DNA of 32,083 nucleotides from Lentibacillus salicampi (GCF_004565465.1 NZ_SRHY01000037.1:1-32083), one strand, 5' to 3'. Positions 16,088 to 24,764 are shown, counted from the first letter of the stretch. Notes: a model not told the origin generated them from the sequence alone. Numbers and translations are program-made.

Positions 16088-16969
16088 TTGCTGACGATAA
16101 ACAACATTGATAAGTACTATGCTGATGACCAGGCACTGTCAAATGTTTCATTGAATATCCCAGCAGGAACTTGTTACGGACTGGTTGGTCCAAACGGGGC
16201 GGGCAAATCAACATTAATCAAAATTATCGCATCGGTCATTAAGGATTTCGACGGTGAGGTTCATTTTTCCCATAACAAGCTTCGGATCGGTTATGTCCCT
16301 CAGGAGATTGCTTTGGAGGAAACGGTGTCGGCACGCGATAATTTAAACTTTTTTGGAAAACTTTACGGCTTGCTTGGTACAGCGTTAAAACGCCGCACTG
16401 ATGAAGTTTTATCCGAAGTCGGATTGACTGAACGCGGAAAAGACAAGGTACAGACGTTTTCAGGAGGCATGAAGCGGCGGTTGAATATTGGCTGTGCGAT
16501 CATGCACAAACCGAATTTGATCATCATGGATGAACCGACTGTAGGCATTGACCCGCAATCACGCCGGTACATTTTTCAGATGATTGAACAGTTTAAACAA
16601 GGCGGCCGTACGATCATTTATGCCAGCCATTACATGGAAGAAATCGAACAGCTATGTAATGAAGCGGCTTTTATGGATCAGGGCAAAATAGTGAAAAATG
16701 GATCGATTGACCGTTTACTGCAAAAACATGCTGTCCCGTCCGTTTATGTCAAAGGGGAAAACTGTCTGCCTGAGGGGATCGGTCAATGCGGTTCTGTCAT
16801 GAACATGAGCGGTGGCCATTTAATAACAACCAACGACCCACTTGAGGCCATGGAAAATATCCTCACTTTTTGCAGGAAAAGCAATTTGGAACCTGACCGA
16901 CTGGAGCTTGTCAAGCCGCGTCTGGAGGATGTTTTCTTTTCGCTGACAGGCAGTCAGCTGCGGGATTAA
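16088..16969 (+). CDS. ABC transporter ATP-binding protein (drug/antibiotic exporter type)
   Basis: A 293-aa ABC ATPase. Walker A GPNGAGKS (34-41), signature FSGGM (124-128), Walker B LIIMDEP (144-150) and switch His181 are all present. The C-terminal extension past residue 210 is typical of the CcmA/BcrA-type subunits of ABC-2 exporters. A GTG at 16079 is in frame, but the site AGGCAGGT spaces best with the TTG at 16088, giving 'MLTINNIDKYY'. The permease follows 20 nt later. The LytTR regulator and DUF3021 proteins downstream are a recurring setting for such exporters in Firmicutes. Confidence 0.92.
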   Translation: MLTINNIDKYYADDQALSNVSLNIPAGTCYGLVGPNGAGKSTLIKIIASVIKDFDGEVHFSHNKLRIGYVPQEIALEETVSARDNLNFFGKLYGLLGTALKRRTDEVLSEVGLTERGKDKVQTFSGGMKRRLNIGCAIMHKPNLIIMDEPTVGIDPQSRRYIFQMIEQFKQGGRTIIYASHYMEEIEQLCNEAAFMDQGKIVKNGSIDRLLQKHAVPSVYVKGENCLPEGIGQCGSVMNMSGGHLITTNDPLEAMENILTFCRKSNLEPDRLELVKPRLEDVFFSLTGSQLRD

Positions 16970-16989
16970 ATCGAAGGGAGTGCCAATAA

Positions 16990-17736
16990 ATGAATGCCAT
17001 CACCAAGTTGGAAATGAAGAAAAATCTTCAGGACCGGGGGCTTATATTCTGGACACTGATTCTGCCAATCGTTTTTACCGTTTTATTTATCGCGGTTTTC
17101 ACTTCTGGAACGGGCGAAACAGAAAGCCGTCAAGTGGTTTTATCAATCGTGCCGGGGTATACAATCATGTTTGTTTTCTTTATTATGATATCAATGACCG
17201 AATCATTTATAAAGGACGGGAACACGGGCATGGTTGCCAGAGTTGCCAGCACACCGAGTCAACCATATTTATTTTTACTGGGCAAATGGCTGCCTTATAT
17301 GTACATTGTCATGATGCAAATTGTAATCCTGCTGTTATTCGGGAAAGTTGTCTATGATATTCCACTCGAGCAACCAGTGTATTTGCTGATTTTGTCGGTT
17401 TTCCTGACGTTTATGGTTACGGGACTGGGATTAGCGCTGGCTGTTGCGGTCAAAACCAATAATATGGGGATCGCCCTGACCCAAGTGATCGCTTTGGGTG
17501 GTGCGGTGCTTGGCGGACTCTGGATGCCTGTTGACATGATGCCGGATATTCTGCAGACTATCAGCGCACTTTTGCCGCAGTACTGGGCACACCAGGCTTT
17601 TCAGGATGCGATGGCTGGAACGATTGGATATGCTGATCTTTTACAGACCTCCCTCATTCTTCTGGGATTTGGTCTGGCAGGATTTATCTTAGCGCTCTTG
17701 TGTTATCCCAATTTCCTGAAACGGGCAAAGGGTTAG
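16990..17736 (+). CDS. ABC-2 type permease
   Basis: A 248-aa protein with six hydrophobic segments (about 20-40, 52-72, 100-122, 128-152, 160-178, 218-240), the ABC-2 layout. GGGAG precedes the ATG at correct distance. It forms the membrane part of the exporter with the ATPase just upstream. The segment 'GGAVLGGLWMPVDMMPDILQ' is the loop-helix typical of this superfamily before the last membrane span. Confidence 0.9.
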   Translation: MNAITKLEMKKNLQDRGLIFWTLILPIVFTVLFIAVFTSGTGETESRQVVLSIVPGYTIMFVFFIMISMTESFIKDGNTGMVARVASTPSQPYLFLLGKWLPYMYIVMMQIVILLLFGKVVYDIPLEQPVYLLILSVFLTFMVTGLGLALAVAVKTNNMGIALTQVIALGGAVLGGLWMPVDMMPDILQTISALLPQYWAHQAFQDAMAGTIGYADLLQTSLILLGFGLAGFILALLCYPNFLKRAKG

Positions 17737-17837
17737 TGTGAAACGTCAATCATCGGAAAAGCTTTTAGTCAGAGCCGGACAGTCGGCTGCCGTTTTTGGC
17801 TATTTCATGTGGGACAGACGAAACTGGGGGAATGAGA

Positions 17838-18299
17838 ATGAAGGTGAACATTGATATTGATGAGAAACACACAGAGCCGTCGATCACGATTAAAGCAAGT
17901 GAATGGTCTGAGGAACTGGAAGAGATCACAGCCATTATTAAACGAAAAAACAGACAGCGTTTGTTCGGGATCGAATCCGATCAAACCGTTTTGCTTGATC
18001 CAAACCAGATCGATTACGTATATGCTGAAAAAAGGCGGGTCTTTGCTTGTATGAGCAATCGGCATGTGGAAATACGCATGAAGCTTTATGAAGTGGCAGA
18101 CGTATTGGCCCCTTATGACTTCATGCGCTTTTCCAAATCCGTCATTGGCAATTTGAATCAGATTGAGCGTTTTGAATTATCGTTTAATGGAAATCTGTGC
18201 GTCTACTTCCACTCCGGAAATAAAGAATATATCACACGAAAATATGTGACCCCAATCAAAGACAGATTGGCGATGGGAGGGAAATCGAATGATCGTTGA
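17838..18299 (+). CDS. LytTR-domain transcriptional regulator
   Basis: A 153-aa protein with a C-terminal LytTR DNA-binding domain (about 50-150): 'ILLDPNQIDYVYAEKRRVFA' type strand followed by 'YEVADVLAPYDFMRFSKSVIGNLNQIERFE' and 'YITRKYVTPIKDRL'. There is no receiver domain, so it is a stand-alone LytTR of the kind paired with DUF3021 membrane proteins. Several starts are in frame; the ATG at 17838 is 7 nt after GGGGG. The stop overlaps the next start by 11 nt. It probably controls this exporter operon. Confidence 0.9.
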   Translation: MKVNIDIDEKHTEPSITIKASEWSEELEEITAIIKRKNRQRLFGIESDQTVLLDPNQIDYVYAEKRRVFACMSNRHVEIRMKLYEVADVLAPYDFMRFSKSVIGNLNQIERFELSFNGNLCVYFHSGNKEYITRKYVTPIKDRLAMGGKSNDR

Positions 18300-18696
18300 A
18301 GCAATTAAACGAAGCATGATTGGGATAGCCTATGGCGGTATTATTACATTCATTGCCCTGACAGTTTTAAAGTATACGAATACAGAAGCCCCCGTTTCAC
18401 AAATATGGCTTTATATGCTCTGCTCCTTTATCATCGGGATCTATTTTGGGTTGTCTTCACTGATTTTTACCGAAAACAGCTTGAGTCTATTGAAGCAAAC
18501 AGTAGTTCATTTCATCATGTCGATTGTTTTTTACTTTATCATTGCCCTGTCTGCTGGGTGGATTCCATTAACAGCAGCAGCCATAATTGGAACCAGTTTG
18601 TTCTTCATATTCATTTATGCGGTGTTCTGGACCGGCTATTATTTGTATTACAAAAAAGTGGAAGAATCGATGAATGCGAATTTGCCGAGAAAATGA
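18289..18696 (+). CDS. DUF3021 family membrane protein
   Basis: A 135-aa protein with four membrane helices (about 10-30, 40-60, 70-90, 95-120) matching DUF3021. In Firmicutes this family is nearly always next to a LytTR regulator and is thought to hold it inactive at the membrane. Here the gene overlaps the LytTR gene (ATG before the stop), so the two proteins are made together. The membrane-inhibitor role is known in related pairs; for this one it is inference. Confidence 0.87.
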   Translation: MIVEAIKRSMIGIAYGGIITFIALTVLKYTNTEAPVSQIWLYMLCSFIIGIYFGLSSLIFTENSLSLLKQTVVHFIMSIVFYFIIALSAGWIPLTAAAIIGTSLFFIFIYAVFWTGYYLYYKKVEESMNANLPRK

Positions 18697-18769
18697 CCTC
18701 CAAGAGCCGGGACGATTTAGCGCCAGGGAACATAAATGAAATGTACGCTGTCAATAAGGAGGTGTCGAA

Positions 18770-19132
18770 ATGCTGTTTATACAAGCTCTTTTACGAGGGG
18801 CAATACCGCTCATTATTATGGGTGGGATTGCCTTGTCACTGTACTTTCAAGCGAACTATTCGGATGCTAAAGGAACATTTACAGCCGGCTTAATTACCTT
18901 TTTTGTTGGCGCGACAACTGTCATTTATAATATAGACCATTGGGGCTTCACCAAGCAAAGCGGTATTCATTTTTTAATAATGCTCATAACAGTCTATCCA
19001 ATTCTGTTGTTTAGTGGATGGTTCACAATTGCTTCTGTATTTGATGCATTTAAAATTTTTCTCCTTTTTCTTGCAGTCGGTGCAGTTTTATGGCTTGTGC
19101 TGTCAACACTGGCCAAATTTTATTCCAGGTAA
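18770..19132 (+). CDS. Second DUF3021-like four-helix membrane protein
   Basis: A 120-aa protein with four hydrophobic helices and a start ('MLFIQALLRGAIPLIIMGGIALS') resembling the previous gene's 'IVEAIKRSMIGIAYGGIITF'. 'LITFFVGATTVIYNIDHWGF' matches the second-third helix region of DUF3021 proteins. It is probably a divergent paralogue. A strong GGAGGTG site precedes its ATG. It is the last gene of the exporter operon. Confidence 0.78.
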   Translation: MLFIQALLRGAIPLIIMGGIALSLYFQANYSDAKGTFTAGLITFFVGATTVIYNIDHWGFTKQSGIHFLIMLITVYPILLFSGWFTIASVFDAFKIFLLFLAVGAVLWLVLSTLAKFYSR

Positions 19133-19175
19133 TATTAATTAGCTGCTGAAAGTTGTTCTTCTTTTACTTATTTCA

Positions 19176-19700
19176 CTATTTAACCATCTTTGTTACCATT
19201 TTTACCAAATCATTCTTGTAAGCTTCTAAGTTAAATTGCTTCCCATTTATGAGCATACTTTCAGCAATAGCTCCTTGTATCATGATAGAAACGTTCTTTG
19301 GCTCAACCTCAGAAAACTCTTTTGTTTTGATGCCATGACTTAAAATCCCCTCTAAATAGGTATACAATGGATCCTCCTCATCACCTGATAACTTATAATA
19401 CGGGATATTATCCGGTGTGCGTGCATTAAAAATGATCTCAATTAATGCGACATTATTGATGCTATGGGTGCCTTGATAAGCTAAGGACGCATCAATATAG
19501 CCTATCAGTTGATCATATGCGGATCCTTCTTTTGAAACCCTCTCTTTAATGTATTCAAATTGTTTTTTTAGTAAATAGTCCAGCGTGTGGTTCAGCACAT
19601 CCTCCTTATCCTCAAAGTGATAGGAAATTAAACCAGTGCTAACCTTTGCCTTTTTCGCTATCTTAGCTAAACTCATATTTACATAACCAATGTCATCCAA
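19176..19700 (-). CDS. TetR-family regulator with an uncertain 5' end
   Basis: A TetR repressor: the helix-turn-helix 'LAKIAKKAKVSTGLISYHFEDKEDVLN' is intact, and residues after 50 form a helical ligand domain. Starting at the TTG (19700) gives 174 aa but removes helix 1. The same frame is open back to 19769 and encodes 23 more residues ('EETSFISEARREQIIKAAIE') that are exactly the usual N-terminus of such regulators. That extension has only ATT or CTG as possible starts and no ribosome site, and two stop codons lie just before it (19770-19775). Either a rare start is used or the 5' end was lost by deletion. The target is unknown. Confidence 0.7.
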   Translation of the reverse strand: MDDIGYVNMSLAKIAKKAKVSTGLISYHFEDKEDVLNHTLDYLLKKQFEYIKERVSKEGSAYDQLIGYIDASLAYQGTHSINNVALIEIIFNARTPDNIPYYKLSGDEEDPLYTYLEGILSHGIKTKEFSEVEPKNVSIMIQGAIAESMLINGKQFNLEAYKNDLVKMVTKMVK

Positions 19701-19772
19701 TGCCTCAATCGCAGCCTTAATAATTTGCTCTCTTCTTGCTTCTGATATAAATGATGTTTCTTCCAGAATTTA

Positions 19773-19961
19773 CTAAAAGGAATTATCATCCCACTTAATC
19801 GTACCCTTAATAAATACCCCTATAATTAAAATAATAATTCCTATTATGCCACCGATAAATTGAGCAATATAAAAGTCCGAATCCCGCACAAAACGAATAA
19901 GAAATCCAACGCCAAAAATTATTGTCATACTGATACCAAGAGAAATCAGCAAACGCTTCAT
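19773..19961 (-). CDS. Small two-helix membrane protein
   Basis: A 62-aa protein with two hydrophobic helices (about 4-24 and 33-54) and a basic cytoplasmic link 'RFVRDSD'. The frame is open further to 20042, but the ATG at 19961 has GGGGTGA at correct distance. The family is not recognised with confidence; it is similar in build to small DUF5316-type membrane proteins. It sits directly before the damaged TetR gene. Confidence 0.6.
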   Translation of the reverse strand: MKRLLISLGISMTIIFGVGFLIRFVRDSDFYIAQFIGGIIGIIILIIGVFIKGTIKWDDNSF

Positions 19962-20047
19962 CGATTCACCCCTTTTAAATATAAAAGCACGATTATTTAA
20001 TCCATATACATCAACATCCTCGTATTTGTTCCACTTAATCAATGCTT

Positions 20048-20524
20048 CTACGGGAAACTGCTGACCATTTCACCTTCCTGATCAAGAAATTCAATTTTCG
20101 GTATATCATTAACATCGACTGCTAAACGAATACGAGGATTACCTTTGCTATCGGACAATTTTATTTCCGCTTCGCCGTCACGGTTTTTTACCACTCTTAT
20201 CCGGTTATGGCCAAGTGCTTCATTTTCTTTCAGTTCCTCGATATAGGCATCTTTTTCTTCTTTGGGCGCATCTTCCAATTCGATTAACTTTTCAGCGATA
20301 TTAGTAATGGGGAAATTCGGTTGATCGTGTATATCCAATTTGACTTCTCTTTTTCCACCTTGTTCAACCATCCCCAGTGCCAAAACTCCATTTTGAAGAT
20401 ATGGGTCAAAAGTTAAACTTGCTTGCTGAGTAACACTACCTTCTTCATCCTTTTCACTTCCATCTCGTGTTTCATCAATAATTCTTCTGGTCACTATTGG
20501 ATCAATGTTCAATTCATCTGCCAC
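20048..20524 (-). CDS. Hypothetical protein, start uncertain, possibly 5'-truncated
   Basis: A 158-aa acidic, soluble protein with no signal peptide or membrane helix. The second half has a repeat-like pattern of short strands ('RIRVVKNRDGEAEIKLSDSK' then 'NPRIRLAVDVNDIPKIEFLD') seen in uncharacterised Firmicute proteins where each unit describes a 'D.nG.pri.l' strand pair. The first codon available is GTG (20524), which lies 3 nt after an in-frame stop and has no ribosome site nearby. The upstream alternative frame begins MVGFSITNLWQMN and stops, so a small indel may have cut the original N-terminus. Function unknown. Confidence 0.55.
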   Translation of the reverse strand: MADELNIDPIVTRRIIDETRDGSEKDEEGSVTQQASLTFDPYLQNGVLALGMVEQGGKREVKLDIHDQPNFPITNIAEKLIELEDAPKEEKDAYIEELKENEALGHNRIRVVKNRDGEAEIKLSDSKGNPRIRLAVDVNDIPKIEFLDQEGEMVSSFP

Positions 20525-20704
20525 AGATTAGTAATTGAAAACCCTACCATTTCGCGCCATTTTGGTCACCACATTTGCCTTGAGTATTTTAGCACGAATA
20601 TCAAAAATTTAAGGGCAGCATGTTCTCTTCACAATATCTATATTGCCCGTTTACTTAATCAGCATCACGTTTCAATCGTACTCTATGATTAATTCATTCC
20701 ACTA

Positions 20705-21241
20705 TCAGTTTACATTTTTTCGACCAGCAAGTGCTGATTTATTGATTGTACCTGTCCTTTTATGACCTGTCACAAATATATAAACTGTTAACATGATGCA
20801 AACAAATAATACAAAATGAAAAGTCGTGTGGAGCGTATTCGGAACTATTCCATTCATGACAGGCAGGAATGCATGAGTATCGCCGAACATCGCATTGTAT
20901 CTTGTTGCCCTTTCTTCCACACCAATCCCAAATAAATACGGAATCCACCAAGCCACAAGTGCACCCAGGAAGATACATGATGGATGAACAATCAGCCAAA
21001 TTCTTATTAAAACAGGGTATCTTTTCCCTATAAAAAACAGTATCCCGCCCATTAGAAGTAATATCTGCACGACGCCAACCGCTGTTACAGCCAATGTTTC
21101 ACTAAAGGACTGTAACGAAGCAATAGCCTCCACATCATTTAATGTCCCAAGCGGAATCAAGTCCTGTACGATCATGAATAGAAAAATATAGGCATACCCA
21201 AAAACCAGAAGTTTTTCTGAAAAACGAATATCCCTTTTCAT
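20705..21241 (-). CDS. Four-helix integral membrane protein, unknown function
   Basis: A 178-aa protein with four hydrophobic segments (about 10-30, 50-72, 80-105, 138-160) and an outside loop 'GIGVEERATRYNAMFGDTHAFLP' between helices 3 and 4. Its histidines ('IVHPSC', 'GDTHAFL', 'TLHTTFHF') could bind a metal or cofactor, but no family is recognised. The ATG has GGGGAG 7 nt upstream, and it is divergent from the zinc-ribbon gene across a 200-nt gap. Confidence 0.75.
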   Translation of the reverse strand: MKRDIRFSEKLLVFGYAYIFLFMIVQDLIPLGTLNDVEAIASLQSFSETLAVTAVGVVQILLLMGGILFFIGKRYPVLIRIWLIVHPSCIFLGALVAWWIPYLFGIGVEERATRYNAMFGDTHAFLPVMNGIVPNTLHTTFHFVLFVCIMLTVYIFVTGHKRTGTINKSALAGRKNVN

Positions 21242-21452
21242 ACACCGCTCCCCAATCCATTGAACTGCATGACGTTACCGGGTTATCCCATTAAGTGGTC
21301 CGTTTGCATAGTTCCTCACAGATGCCACTTTAATTTTACCATAAATATTCAGAATCCTCTATAAAATCAAATAAATATTGGTTCCTCCATATGTGGCGCC
21401 TCTTGAATAGAATTCTGCAATTACGGAAAAATAAGAGCTGGAGGTGGCTGAT

Positions 21453-21707
21453 ATGACAGAGCAATACCTTTGTCCTAATTGCAAAACAAATCGTTCGCGG
21501 TTTAATATTATTGAACAGGTTGCCAAGCCTGTGAAATTAGACCCGCAGACCGGCGACGTTTTGAATGACTATACGGATGAGCAGCCAGAAGTATTTCATA
21601 TGACCTATAGCGGACCAGCATACCGAATTCAATGCGGTTCGTGCGGGCTGGTTGAAGATGAATTGACCTTTGTGAAATTTGCTGAGCATGACCGAAATAG
21701 TAAATAG
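21453..21707 (+). CDS. Small zinc-ribbon protein
   Basis: An 84-aa protein with two CxxC pairs, Cys7/Cys10 ('[13 protein letters not shown]') and Cys61/Cys64 ('[11 protein letters not shown]'), the spacing of a zinc ribbon with a long insert. The family is a conserved but uncharacterised Bacillus protein as far as I can tell. The GTG at 21444 is in frame but lies in the GGAGGTGG ribosome site; the ATG at 21453 is the start. A clear terminator follows, so it is a one-gene unit. Confidence 0.8.
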   Translation: MTEQYLCPNCKTNRSRFNIIEQVAKPVKLDPQTGDVLNDYTDEQPEVFHMTYSGPAYRIQCGSCGLVEDELTFVKFAEHDRNSK

Positions 21708-21750
21708 CAGTATAGCAGCGATATAAAAGTATGTACGAATCATTCGTTAT

Positions 21751-21787
21751 AACGCTCCGGAAACTGATCTTATCGGAGCGTTTTTTC
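21751..21787 (+). terminator. Terminator of the zinc-ribbon gene
   Basis: Perfect arms AACGCTCCG (21751-21759) and CGGAGCGTT (21774-21782), 14-nt loop, followed by TTTTTT. Confidence 0.88.
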
Positions 21788-21849
21788 ATTCATTGGGCCC
21801 CGAATACCCCGACTTGTAATAATCAGAAAATTTATCAAACATGGATACC

Positions 21850-21878
21850 TTTACACACGGAAAACGGTTACATATAAT
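21850..21878 (+). promoter_or_regulatory. Acetoacetyl-CoA synthetase promoter with cre-like site
   Basis: -35 TTTACA (21850-21855), 17-nt spacer, -10 TATAAT (21873-21878), giving a leader of about 28 nt. On the minus strand, 21859-21873 reads ATGTAACCGTTTTCC, which fits the CcpA cre consensus WTGNAANCGNWNNCW at all but the last position. A bound CcpA would cover the promoter spacer and repress when good sugars are present. Confidence 0.65.
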
Positions 21879-21912
21879 GGACATAAGCGTTAGTATAAGG
21901 AGGTCCATGATT

Positions 21913-23895
21913 TTGAGTGAAATAAAAGAAGGTACCCTGTTATGGGAGCCGACCGAAAAGCGGAAAAAGCAATCACAAATCTATGATTATATGAACTGGT
22001 TAAGCGAACATAAAAATCTGAACTTTAGTGACTATCATTCGTTATGGAAGTGGTCTGTCGATGAACTGGAAAAATTCTGGGAATCAATCTGGGAATACTT
22101 TGACATCCAGGCGAAAGACCCTTATGAAACAGTATTGACGTCGCATCAAATGCCTGGTGCCAGATGGTTTCCGGAAGCAACCATCAATTACACCGAACAT
22201 ATTTTCAGAGACCGGGATAAACGCCAGCCGGCGATTATTCATTCATCAGAACTGCGTCAGACACAAGAGGTAACATGGCAGAAGCTCTACCGTGACACGG
22301 CCGCTCTGCAGCAAACTTTGAAAAACCTTGGCGTCACAAAAGGCGATCGTGTCGTGGCTTATGTGGCCAATATCTATGAATCTGTTGTCGCGTTTCTGGC
22401 TACAGCAAGCCTTGGCGCCGTCTGGTCAAGCGCCTCGCCGGATTTCGGCACGCAAAGTGTGATTGACCGATTTAAACAGATCGAACCGAAAGTCATGGTA
22501 ACTGTTGACGGCTACCGGTATGGCGGGAAAGTTTTTGACCGGATTGACGTTGTGGAAAATATCCAGTCCGAACTGCCGACATTGGAAGCAACCATCGCGA
22601 TTCCTTATTTGAATGAGCATCCGGATACCGCTCGGCTGAAAAATGTCACTTTATGGGATGATGCGGTTGCTGAGTCGGGAACATTAACCTATGAACACGT
22701 TCATTTCAACGACCCGCTATGGGTGTTGTTCTCATCGGGCACCACCGGCAAACCAAAACCAATCGTGCAAAGTCAGGGCGGCATTTTACTGGAACACCTG
22801 AAGGCATTAACCTTTCATGGGGACCTTGGCAAAGACGATCGTTTCTTCTGGTTCACGACCACCGGCTGGATGATGTGGAATTTTCTTGTCGGCGGACTTT
22901 TGACCGGCAGTACCATTATCTTATATGACGGCAACCCGGGCTATCCGGATAAACGCATGCTGTGGCAATTCGCCCAGGATACGAAGATGACCGTGTTTGG
23001 AACGAGTGCGAGCTACATTACCTCCTGCATGAAAGAGGACGGCTTTAAACCTGGTGACGAATTCGATTTAAGCCACCTTGAAAATATCAGCTCGACCGGG
23101 TCCCCGCTGCCGCCGGAAGGATTCCAGTGGTGTTATGACAATGTGAAAAAAGACCTGTGGATTGCATCCGTAAGTGGCGGAACTGACGTTTGCACGGCAT
23201 TCACCCTTGGCTCGCCTATTTTGCCGGTTTATGCGGGTGAACTGCAATGCCGCGGCCTCGGTGCTAAAATCGAAAGCTATGACGACGAGGGAAATCCGCA
23301 GATTGAAGAAGTCGGGGAGCTTGTGCTGACTGAACCATTCCCGTCCATGCCAATTTATTTTTGGAATGACCCGGATGGCAGCCGCATGCATGATAGTTAT
23401 TTCGACGTATTCCCGGGAATCTGGCGGCACGGCGATTATTTAAAAATCACCGACCGTCATACGTGCGTCATCTATGGACGCTCCGATGCCACTATCAACC
23501 GCGGCGGCATCCGTATCGGCACAAGCGAAATCTACCGTGCCGTCGACCATGTCAGCGAAGTGCATGACAGCCTGATTGTAGATGTACCTAATGGCAATGG
23601 CGAATCCTACACGCCACTGTTTGTTCTGATGAAGGATGGCAAAAAGCTGAACGATGACGTGAAGAAAACGATCAAAAGCCAGATCCGGACTCACTGTTCG
23701 CCCCGGCATGTCCCAAGCGGTATTTACGAAGCACCGGACCTGCCAAAAACGCTGAACGGCAAGAAACTGGAAATCCCGATCAAAAAAATACTAATGGGCA
23801 AACCGGTTCATGATGTTGTCAACCAAGGGTCATTGAGCAATCAGGATTCGCTGGATTATTTTGTGCGTTTTGCTGAGGAACCGACTAAAGCTTAA
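21913..23895 (+). CDS. Acetoacetyl-CoA synthetase
   Basis: The enzyme activates acetoacetate to acetoacetyl-CoA using ATP and CoA, letting the cell use ketone bodies or recover acetoacetate from polyhydroxybutyrate. The 660-aa protein is an ANL-superfamily ligase: the N-terminal 'YDYMNWLSEHKNLNFSDYHSLWKW' region, P-loop FSSGTTGKPKPI (about 273-284), 'SGGTDVCTAF' and the C-terminal lysine segment 'LPKTLNGKKLEIPIKKIL'. Length fits AACS, not the slightly different acetyl-CoA synthetases. The frame is open to 21841, but the TTG at 21913 is 9 nt after AGGAGG; the ATG at 21907 is too close. Probably controlled by CcpA. Confidence 0.93.
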   Translation: MSEIKEGTLLWEPTEKRKKQSQIYDYMNWLSEHKNLNFSDYHSLWKWSVDELEKFWESIWEYFDIQAKDPYETVLTSHQMPGARWFPEATINYTEHIFRDRDKRQPAIIHSSELRQTQEVTWQKLYRDTAALQQTLKNLGVTKGDRVVAYVANIYESVVAFLATASLGAVWSSASPDFGTQSVIDRFKQIEPKVMVTVDGYRYGGKVFDRIDVVENIQSELPTLEATIAIPYLNEHPDTARLKNVTLWDDAVAESGTLTYEHVHFNDPLWVLFSSGTTGKPKPIVQSQGGILLEHLKALTFHGDLGKDDRFFWFTTTGWMMWNFLVGGLLTGSTIILYDGNPGYPDKRMLWQFAQDTKMTVFGTSASYITSCMKEDGFKPGDEFDLSHLENISSTGSPLPPEGFQWCYDNVKKDLWIASVSGGTDVCTAFTLGSPILPVYAGELQCRGLGAKIESYDDEGNPQIEEVGELVLTEPFPSMPIYFWNDPDGSRMHDSYFDVFPGIWRHGDYLKITDRHTCVIYGRSDATINRGGIRIGTSEIYRAVDHVSEVHDSLIVDVPNGNGESYTPLFVLMKDGKKLNDDVKKTIKSQIRTHCSPRHVPSGIYEAPDLPKTLNGKKLEIPIKKILMGKPVHDVVNQGSLSNQDSLDYFVRFAEEPTKA

Positions 23896-23922
23896 AGGGG
23901 ACGCCGCTCTGGCTTCCCTTTT
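23893..23922 (+). terminator. Possible terminator of the ligase gene
   Basis: Imperfect hairpin AAAGGG...GCC-loop-GGC...CCCTTT with a short T-run, right at the stop codon of the synthetase gene. Confidence 0.45.
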
Positions 23923-23943
23923 ATATTGAAAGGATGCGATTAT

Positions 23944-24300
23944 ATGCAATGAGGTTATACCGACGACCAGGACCAGAGAATTCTGAATATCACCAAAGAC
24001 TTAACGGATGAATTTGACATTGGAAGGAACTGGATTTCGATCATTCAAGAAAGCGTAACTTTTCCTTTTAAAGCGGAAGTGGGTGACTGGCAGGAATGGG
24101 GGAGTCCTGTCCAAGAAGGAGATCAGGTCAAAGTACATAGGATTGATGACTTTTATGATAATCTTTATGGCCTGATCGTAAATACAAGACTTGGCAGAAA
24201 AAAATATCATTTACCTCTAGTGGATCTGGAGCCAATTGATTTAAGCAAAGAGCAGGCAGCTGTTATCGACGATTATAAGGTGTGGTTCTCAAACAGGTAA
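23944..24300 (+). pseudogene. CcbP-like calcium-binding protein gene with UGA at codon 3
   Basis: A well-placed AAAGGA and ATG (23944) open a frame ATG-CAA-TGA that then stays open for 115 codons to 24300. Past the stop it reads as a CcbP-type protein (calcium-binding protein of Anabaena, Pfam Calci_bind_CcbP): 'NWISIIQESVTFPFKAEV', 'SPVQEGDQVKVHRIDD', 'YHLPLVDLEPIDLS' and the terminal 'VIDDYKVWFSNR'. The only later start is GTG at 24079, without a ribosome site and missing the first helix. So the gene is most likely silenced by one nonsense change. I looked for a SECIS-type hairpin just after the UGA and saw none. Confidence 0.65.
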
Positions 24301-24376
24301 ATTTACAGCATTTTACTTGAATGATGATATGTCGATATACAATACAAATTCAAACTGAACGATAAAACCCGGGAAA

Positions 24377-24583
24377 TCATCTCTCCACTTTAAAAATGGA
24401 TTTGATGGACATAAACAATAAAACGACCAGCAATGCAGCGGAAACCATCGCCACCATTGTTGTGACAATTGATTTGTGATTCATAATCATATATAAATTG
24501 ACAACTAACAAACCCATAATAATCAATGGCGGTAAGTATAAGCCAAGCTTTCCATTACTTTTAGTCAAAATGCTCAATGCCAT
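24377..24583 (-). CDS. Small two-helix membrane protein
   Basis: A 68-aa protein with hydrophobic helices at about 14-34 and 40-60 and basic ends. The ATG has AAAGGTGAG at correct spacing. I do not recognise a family, and neighbours give no clue about the role. Confidence 0.65.
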   Translation of the reverse strand: MALSILTKSNGKLGLYLPPLIIMGLLVVNLYMIMNHKSIVTTMVAMVSAALLVVLLFMSIKSIFKVER

Positions 24584-24764
24584 GGATTCTCACCTTTCAT
24601 TTACAGAAGACTTCTAATCCGGTTATTCCCGATTGACAACGGAGACACACATCATCTGAAAGGAAATATACTTGACGTGATGAACACAGGGGAGATCGAA
24701 TATGAACCCGTGACATCGACTACGGCTATCGTTTTCACTTTTGACAGCTCAGCATCTTCAGCAT

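Noticed and set aside
18405..18893. Plus-strand open frame of 162 codons across the DUF3021 genes
   Set aside because: Overlaps two better genes in another frame; no ribosome site.
23950..23995. Selenocysteine insertion at the UGA of the CcbP-like gene
   Set aside because: No hairpin with the usual SECIS spacing and apical G/U loop is visible after the UGA; UGA at codon 3 would also be unusual. Kept only as a test in the findings.
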